Assembly: GCA_900079765.1 (NCBI GenBank)
Contig: LT599017.1
Location: 1-64,000, forward strand
Reading direction: 5' to 3'
Origin: an uncultured Eubacteriales bacterium
Lineage (GTDB): Bacteria > Bacillota > Clostridia > Oscillospirales > Oscillospiraceae
Length of the DNA: 64,000 nt
A program made the position numbers and the translations under genes. How positions within the stretch are numbered: position 1 is the stretch's first letter; the number at the start of each line of letters is the position of its first letter. The notes under the pieces are model-generated. The model was given only the letters and a program-made list of their open reading frames with translations. It made no database searches and was not told where the DNA came from. Positions 59,535 through 64,000 of this stretch are shown here, piece by piece.

Positions 59535-60602
59535 ATGCAGATAAAAGAAATTTTACAGCAGGCAGTGGAGCGTTCCGCTTCGGACATCATTTTGGTGGCC
59601 GGCCTTCCGGTGGCCTACAAGGTGGACGGCGTCATCCGTCGGGAGGGGGAGCGCCTTATCCCCCAGGACACCGCAGCACTGACGGCCGAGCTGTATCGCC
59701 AGGCAGAGAACCGGGATATGGCGCGTCTCTCCTCCACGGGGGACGATGACTTCTCCTTCGCCGTACCGGGCCTTTCCCGATTCCGGGTTAACGCCCTCAA
59801 GCAGCGGGGTTCCCTGGGACTGGTGATCCGGGTGGTGTCCTTCAACCTGCCCGACCGGGTGCAGATGGGCATTCCCGATAGAGTAATCGATTTTGCCACC
59901 TGCCCACACGGGCTCCTCCTTTTCACCGGCCCGGCGGGCAGCGGCAAGACCACCACACTCGCCTGCATTGTGGACACGGTGAATTCCACCCGCAACGCCC
60001 ACGTCATCACCATCGAGGACCCCATCGAGTATCTGCACCCCCATAAGAAGAGCGTGGTCATCCAGCGGGAGCTCTTCACCGACACGATGAGCTACGACGC
60101 GGCTCTCCGGGCCGCACTGCGGGAGGCTCCCGATATCATCCTCCTGGGCGAGATGAGGGATGCCGAGACCATTCGGGCTGCCGTCACCGCCGCCGAGACA
60201 GGGCACCTGGTCATCTCCACCCTGCACACCATTGGCGCGGCCAACACCATCGACCGCGTCGTGGACTCCTTTCCACCCGAGCAACAGGGGCAGATTCGCA
60301 CCCAGCTCGCAATGGTACTGGAGGGGGTGGTCTCCCAGCAGCTTATCCCCGGGACCGATGGGCGGCTGGTACCCGCCTTTGAGGTCATGGCCGTCACCCC
60401 CGCCGTGCGAAACTTGATCCGGGAGTCCAAGGCCTACCAGCTGGACAATACCATCGCGCAATCCGCCGCCGAGGGGATGTGCACCATGGACCAGAGCGTG
60501 CTCAGGCTGGCTCAGACCGGGCGCATCTCCGCCGAGGAGGCCATGCGCCACTGCATGAACTCTGACTGGATGCAAAAGCGGCTCTTTTCCAAGAACGTCT
60601 GA
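59535..60602 (+). CDS. pilT: PilT-type secretion/pilus ATPase
   Basis: A 355-residue hexameric ATPase of the PilT/GspE superfamily. Walker A GPAGSGKTTT at about 132-141, Asp box ITIEDPIEYLHP, Walker B IILLGEMRDAET, and His box TGHLVISTLHT are all intact. Its length and SASDIILVAGLPVAYKVDG start are those of PilT rather than PilB. No PilB lies in the operon. The start MQIKEIL was chosen over one 16 codons upstream that overlaps the previous gene. Confidence 0.92.
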   Translation: MQIKEILQQAVERSASDIILVAGLPVAYKVDGVIRREGERLIPQDTAALTAELYRQAENRDMARLSSTGDDDFSFAVPGLSRFRVNALKQRGSLGLVIRVVSFNLPDRVQMGIPDRVIDFATCPHGLLLFTGPAGSGKTTTLACIVDTVNSTRNAHVITIEDPIEYLHPHKKSVVIQRELFTDTMSYDAALRAALREAPDIILLGEMRDAETIRAAVTAAETGHLVISTLHTIGAANTIDRVVDSFPPEQQGQIRTQLAMVLEGVVSQQLIPGTDGRLVPAFEVMAVTPAVRNLIRESKAYQLDNTIAQSAAEGMCTMDQSVLRLAQTGRISAEEAMRHCMNSDWMQKRLFSKNV

Positions 60603-60620
60603 CCGGGAGGCGAGGGCTCC

Positions 60621-61055
60621 GTGACACCACCAAAGCTCAACCAGACAACCGCCGCCCTCCGCGTCTGCGTGGACAGGGCGGAATGTGGGCGTCTCAGCGG
60701 CCGGGTCTACAGCCAGCGGCTCACCGCTCCCATCGTGTTTATCGACTTTGTAGACTTCCTCCTCCGGGTGGAGGCCGTGCTGGACGCCCAGGCGTTTCCC
60801 CAGGCATTTGAGCGCACCCGCGTCTTCCGTCCCCTATGCACCGATGGCGTCCCCGCCGCAGAGCGCATTGAGGAGGGCCTCCCCGCCGCAGCGGTGTCCG
60901 CCGCGTGGGGAGAGGTTAGCACCTTCACGCTCCACGTCGTTACCCGCCGCAACACCACTTGGCAGGGCTTTGTGGACTGGCTGGATGGCGCCCCACCCCA
61001 GGAGTATGCCAGCGTGCTGGAGCTCATTAAGCTCGTCGGTCAGCATATATTTTAA
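60621..61055 (+). CDS. TWQG-domain protein at the end of the pilus operon
   Basis: A 144-residue protein of unknown family with a GTG start and GGGAGG upstream. The last 45 residues share the pattern of the 65-residue protein at 53450-53647 (NTTWQGFVDWLDG, YASVLELIKLVGQHIF). The first about 95 residues have an FIDFVDFLLRVEAVLD helix and look like a separate small domain. It could link the pilus operon and adhesin operon by a common partner. Confidence 0.7.
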   Translation: MTPPKLNQTTAALRVCVDRAECGRLSGRVYSQRLTAPIVFIDFVDFLLRVEAVLDAQAFPQAFERTRVFRPLCTDGVPAAERIEEGLPAAAVSAAWGEVSTFTLHVVTRRNTTWQGFVDWLDGAPPQEYASVLELIKLVGQHIF

Positions 61056-61061
61056 AAAGCG

Positions 61062-61092
61062 AGCCCCCCACCGTCAGGTGGGGGGCTTATTT
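61062..61092 (+). terminator. Terminator of the pilus-like operon
   Basis: Perfect AGCCCCCCACC/GGTGGGGGGCT stem (61062-61072 with 61077-61087), followed by TATTT. Confidence 0.82.
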
Positions 61093-61098
61093 GATCGG

Positions 61099-61443
61099 TC
61101 AGGGCTCTTCCAAGCCGTCCTCTCCGGCGCTAAGGCGCCACAGGCACCTCTTTAAGTCGATGCGGCCGTTTTCCAGGAAAGGGACGCCCTCCCCCTCCAG
61201 CATGGCCCGCTGGATCTCCCCGCCGCCAAAGGCATAAGGGGGGGCCAGCTCGCCCAGCCGGTTAACCACCCGGTGGCAGGGGAGGTCTCGCTCCGCAGGG
61301 GCATGGCTCATGGCGTACCCTACCATGCGGGGCGCGTCGGGCTTTCCCGCCATCCAGGCGATCTGCCCGTAAGTGGCCACCCGTCCCGCTGGGATCTCAG
61401 CCACCAGCGTGTAGATCCTCTTGTAAACGTCCGCGTGATTCAT
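61099..61443 (-). CDS. MGMT-family DNA-binding alkyltransferase-like protein
   Basis: A 114-residue protein with only the C-terminal domain of O6-alkylguanine-DNA alkyltransferase. The block IPAGRVATYGQIAWMAGKP and the active site PCHRVV are present. With Cys in PCHRV it may still transfer alkyl groups; most stand-alone proteins of this length (ATL) have Trp there and only flag the lesion. No N-terminal domain is encoded upstream. Confidence 0.85.
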   Translation of the reverse strand: MNHADVYKRIYTLVAEIPAGRVATYGQIAWMAGKPDAPRMVGYAMSHAPAERDLPCHRVVNRLGELAPPYAFGGGEIQRAMLEGEGVPFLENGRIDLKRCLWRLSAGEDGLEEP

Positions 61444-61495
61444 TGCGCTGTCCCCTTTTCTGTCAGCAGGTAATTGGTATGGGTCCCTAGGGGCC

Positions 61496-62104
61496 TTAAA
61501 GATCCAATGCCCGGTGGATTTCCTCCCGAATCTTTGGCATACGCTCCGCCGTGAACTGGGGATAGTCCATAAACCACTTCACGTTCAGCGGGGACGGGTG
61601 GGGCAGCACATAGGCGGGTTTGCCGCGGAGCTGGAGGTCCTCAAAAACCAGCTGCGTGAGCCCCCGCCCGGGGAAGAAAAATTCCGCCGCGATGCCGCCG
61701 ATGATGATGTAGAGCGCATTGTCCACGAGAGGCATTTCCCTGGAGAGCCAATGCTCGGCGCAGACCTTGGGCGGGCGGCGGTCCCCGCCGCCCGGAGCCT
61801 TGCCGGGGTAACAGTGGGCCATGGACACGATGTAGAACCGATCGGGGTCATAAAAGACATCGTCCGAGATGTGATACCACTCTCCACGCAGTTTTCGCCC
61901 GCTGGCGTCGTTGAAGGGCCTGCCTGTCTCATGGACGGTTTTAGAGGGAGCCTGGCTGATCTGCATGATTTTGGCGCTCCTGTCCCCCAGCACGATGGGG
62001 CGGGGCTCGAACCCAAAGGTGTCCTGACAAAGACGGCACTGTCGTATCTGTACCTGCAGGCGGGCAAGCTCGTTTTCACTCTGTACTTGTTCCATATACT
62101 CCAC
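61496..62104 (-). CDS. Uracil-DNA glycosylase superfamily protein
   Basis: A 202-residue protein. CRLCQDTFGFEPRPIV and LGDRSAKIMQISQAPSK at the N-terminus suit the type 4/5 or UdgX-like branch; GRPFNDASGRKLRGE matches its GPFVG-like loop, and LPHPSPLNVKWF near residue 167 is motif B. Only two Cys (CRLC) of the usual four iron-sulfur ligands stand at the start, so metal binding needs checking. GGAG lies before the ATG. Confidence 0.82.
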   Translation of the reverse strand: MEYMEQVQSENELARLQVQIRQCRLCQDTFGFEPRPIVLGDRSAKIMQISQAPSKTVHETGRPFNDASGRKLRGEWYHISDDVFYDPDRFYIVSMAHCYPGKAPGGGDRRPPKVCAEHWLSREMPLVDNALYIIIGGIAAEFFFPGRGLTQLVFEDLQLRGKPAYVLPHPSPLNVKWFMDYPQFTAERMPKIREEIHRALDL

Positions 62105-62224
62105 TCCTGTCAGCCGGGAGGTGCATTCAATGTCCGACCCTTAGTAGTCGAAGGTGCGGAATGCGCCTCCTTCCCCGTACAGGAAAGAGGAGAGATGGCT
62201 CATCAATTGGCCCTCTTCAGTTAA

Positions 62225-62446
62225 TCACACCACAAAATGGACCCCTTGGCATCGTATCTGTCCTGGAGCTTGATTTCCCTCGCGGGGTACGACGGGGATG
62301 ACGGCGAAGGCCTCCAACCCGGCGGGGAGACTCGAAGCATCTCCTACAGCATCTATCCGCTCCTTCATGGGGGACCCCCCCAGCCAGACAATGCTGAGGC
62401 CATGAGCGGCGGCTTCTGGCAGGAGGTGGTTGAAAATGCAGTCCAC
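62225..62446 (-). pseudogene. Truncated, frameshifted nitroreductase remnant
   Basis: About 73 residues that read like the last third of a nitroreductase (LPEAAAHGLSIVWLGG, LPAGLEAFAVIPV). Near 62300 the expected GYPxxE...DRYD motif is only present in the other frame (YPAREIKLQDRYDAKG), so a frameshift has occurred, and the N-terminal two thirds are missing. No ribosome site precedes it. It is a relic rather than a working gene. Confidence 0.55.
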
Positions 62447-62448
62447 AG

Positions 62449-63066
62449 CTAGTGCTCCTGTTCCTTTTTTAGAGCGGTGAGGAGGAAGAGAGAGGCGTGC
62501 CGGTTCATGAAGAGGGCGTCCGCGGCGTAGAAGGTACGGGAGTGGGGCTCATGGAACCCGAGAGAGACAAGGAGCTCGGCAAGCTCCGTCTGGTCGAACC
62601 CGGGATGAACCAGGGGGGAGGAGACAGTATCGTTCCGGTCGAAGTCCACTACGATGAGGCGCCCGCCGGGGGTCAATATTCCAAAAAGCTTTGAGAGAAC
62701 GGGGACCGGGTCTGGGATGTGGAGCAAAACCTGGGACATGAAGACACAGTCGGCCCGGAGGGCGGGGGCCACTTCCCGCTCCAGGTCAAGACAGAGAGCG
62801 GAGGCGTTGGGGAGGCGGAGGTCGGCAATCTTCCGGCTCACCTGTTCTACCATACTCCGGGAGGAGTCGAGAAACAAAATGGATGAAAAGTTCTCCGCCA
62901 GGGCCAGGCCGACAAGGCCGGTGCCGCAGCCGAAGTCGATGGCGGTTTTGCCTGCCGGGTCCGTGATGGAGGCACGAATGGCCTCAGCGGTGACGCGGGC
63001 AACCTGGACGCGGTCCGGTGTGTCATATCCCTGGGCCATGCGGTCAAAGATGTCTATATTAGCCAT
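62449..63066 (-). CDS. Class I SAM-dependent methyltransferase
   Basis: A 205-residue methyltransferase. Motif I is AIDFGCGTGLVGLALA (about 43-58); FLDSSRSMVEQV is motif II; LLHIPDP and GGRLIVVDFD are later blocks typical of UbiE/small-molecule methyltransferases. Substrate unknown. It starts 9 bases after the stop of the DUF1801 gene. Confidence 0.88.
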   Translation of the reverse strand: MANIDIFDRMAQGYDTPDRVQVARVTAEAIRASITDPAGKTAIDFGCGTGLVGLALAENFSSILFLDSSRSMVEQVSRKIADLRLPNASALCLDLEREVAPALRADCVFMSQVLLHIPDPVPVLSKLFGILTPGGRLIVVDFDRNDTVSSPLVHPGFDQTELAELLVSLGFHEPHSRTFYAADALFMNRHASLFLLTALKKEQEH

Positions 63067-63075
63067 GTGGGCCTC

Positions 63076-63462
63076 CTAATGTGTCTTGCGGTCCGCAGCG
63101 TTCAGGTCCGCGGCGGCGCGTATCAGAGCCTGAAAGGCTGCCCCATCCAGCACGTCCCCCTCATGGAGGTCGATGGCCCGGCGGGTATTGCCGTCCAGGC
63201 CCGCGTTGAAGAGGTGGGCAGGGTCGTACAGCGCGGCCCCTCTGGCAAAGGTGAGCTTCACGGTGGCCTTGTAGGTCTCCCCGGTACAGAGTATCCCGTT
63301 GTTGGACCAGACGGGCACGCCCCGCCACTTCCACTCCTCGGTTACCTCCGGGCCGGCCTGGAGGATGAGCGCCCTCACCTGAGAGAGCGTCCGGCCCCGC
63401 CAGTCGCCCAGCGCGTCCACTCGCTCGTCAATGAGCTGGGATGGGGATTTGACGTTTTCCAT
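63076..63462 (-). CDS. DUF1801-family (YdhG-like) protein
   Basis: A 128-residue protein. SQVRALILQAGPEVTEEWKW and WSNNGILCTGETYKATVKLT are the family blocks; the fold is small alpha/beta and the function is unknown. The start MENVKSPSQL was chosen for the AAGG site upstream and family length; longer frames reach into the GGDEF gene. It ends 9 bases before the methyltransferase. Confidence 0.82.
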   Translation of the reverse strand: MENVKSPSQLIDERVDALGDWRGRTLSQVRALILQAGPEVTEEWKWRGVPVWSNNGILCTGETYKATVKLTFARGAALYDPAHLFNAGLDGNTRRAIDLHEGDVLDGAAFQALIRAAADLNAADRKTH

Positions 63463-63487
63463 GGGGAAGCCTTCTTTCGTAAGATGG

Positions 63488-64000
63488 TCAAATGGCCGCG
63501 GTGACGGGGGAGAAGACCCGGATCGCGTTGCGTGCCCGTTTCGCCTCGTAGAGGGCGTGGTCGGCGTGAACGAAGAGACGAATCGCGTCCATTCTTCCCG
63601 GGCTCTCCGCCAGGCCAAAGCTGGCTGTCAAGTGCAAATCCGGGGCTTCCTCGAGGCGCAGCCGGTTTACTTTTCCCTGGATGTCCCGGCAGATGGCCTG
63701 CGCGGCGGGGAGGTCCATGTCCTGAAACAGCAGGCAGAACTCGTCGCCCCCGTAGCGAAAGGAGGTGATGCCGGGGTGCTCCTTCAGCACCTGGGCAAAT
63801 TCAATCAGGCTGCGGTCCCCCACGTGGTGGCCCCAAGTATCGTTGATGCGCTTGAATTTGTCCACATCCACCACCGCCAGAATATAGCGGCCCTCCGGCT
63901 CGTGAGCCTCAATGTGCCTGAGTCGGGTGCTGAACGCCTTCTGGTTATAGAGTCCTGTCATCTCGTCCAACAAGACCTGTTCCTTCAGCCGCTGGCGCTC
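63488..64000 (-). CDS. GGDEF-domain diguanylate cyclase, 5' part outside the window
   Basis: The frame is open to the window end, so only the C-terminal about 170 residues are seen. The GGDEF domain starts LLDEMTGLYNQKAF and has the intact active site RYGGDEF, with DVDKFKRINDTWGHHVGD and ASFGLAESPGR. It should make cyclic di-GMP. The signal-sensing N-terminus is not in the window. It is the only intact GGDEF here and contrasts with the degenerate tail of the SARP-type regulator. Confidence 0.92.
   Translation of the reverse strand, partial: ERQRLKEQVLLDEMTGLYNQKAFSTRLRHIEAHEPEGRYILAVVDVDKFKRINDTWGHHVGDRSLIEFAQVLKEHPGITSFRYGGDEFCLLFQDMDLPAAQAICRDIQGKVNRLRLEEAPDLHLTASFGLAESPGRMDAIRLFVHADHALYEAKRARNAIRVFSPVTAAI

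Overview
The window looks like a chromosomal segment of a Gram-positive, fairly GC-rich Clostridia of the Oscillospiraceae type. The reasons are the S-layer-homology and LPxTG anchors, lipobox proteins without outer-membrane genes, a Clostridium-type pyruvate phosphate dikinase, and an L27 made with the LQFFA leader that Prp removes. The genus is inference only.

Layout. 1-2582: end of a 5S rRNA/tRNA cluster (Lys, Glu, 5S, Asn, a CAT-anticodon tRNA, Trp, Asp, Thr) with one zinc-ribbon/DUF4352 gene. 2583-6016: a lower-GC accessory stretch with an SGNH hydrolase, a terpene-cyclase-fold protein, a 50-residue membrane protein and several short repeats; a degenerate copy of the tRNA-Thr 3' end lies at its far edge. 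6065-26526 (minus strand): a glycan-use operon of FAD oxidoreductase, solute-binding lipoprotein, two permeases, an S-layer-anchored GH31 enzyme and a 2949-residue S-layer-anchored protein with a GH9-like domain and two esterase domains. A PocR/AraC regulator (26785-27735) is divergent from it.

27763-39731: housekeeping genes (trmO, nitroreductase, cobO-type adenosyltransferase, ppdK, prmA, degV, rplU-prp-rpmA behind an L21 leader, obgE). 39873-45685: a long minus-strand run (GNAT, msrAB, DUF3783, LURP-one-like, split ThrE exporter, yjjG, SGNH protein, DUF4358 lipoprotein). 46037-61055: a surface locus. A 65-residue protein and a 2447-residue LPQTG adhesin run on the minus strand. Divergent from them are a SARP/BTAD-type regulator, a sortase, a transglutaminase-like protein, and a reduced type IV pilus/type II secretion operon (gspF, four small pilin-like genes, pilT) that ends with a second protein carrying the same small domain as the 65-residue one. 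61099-64000: MGMT-like, uracil-DNA glycosylase-like, a broken nitroreductase remnant, a methyltransferase, DUF1801 and a GGDEF protein cut by the window end.

The best candidate for an undescribed system is the 53450-61055 region with the adhesin. It has a shared small TWQG-type domain at both ends, a regulator whose GGDEF-like tail is degenerate, and a perfect tandem 10-bp repeat with 11-bp period just upstream of a plausible -10 box, the geometry used by SARP activators. Functions are assigned from motifs read by eye; no database search was possible.
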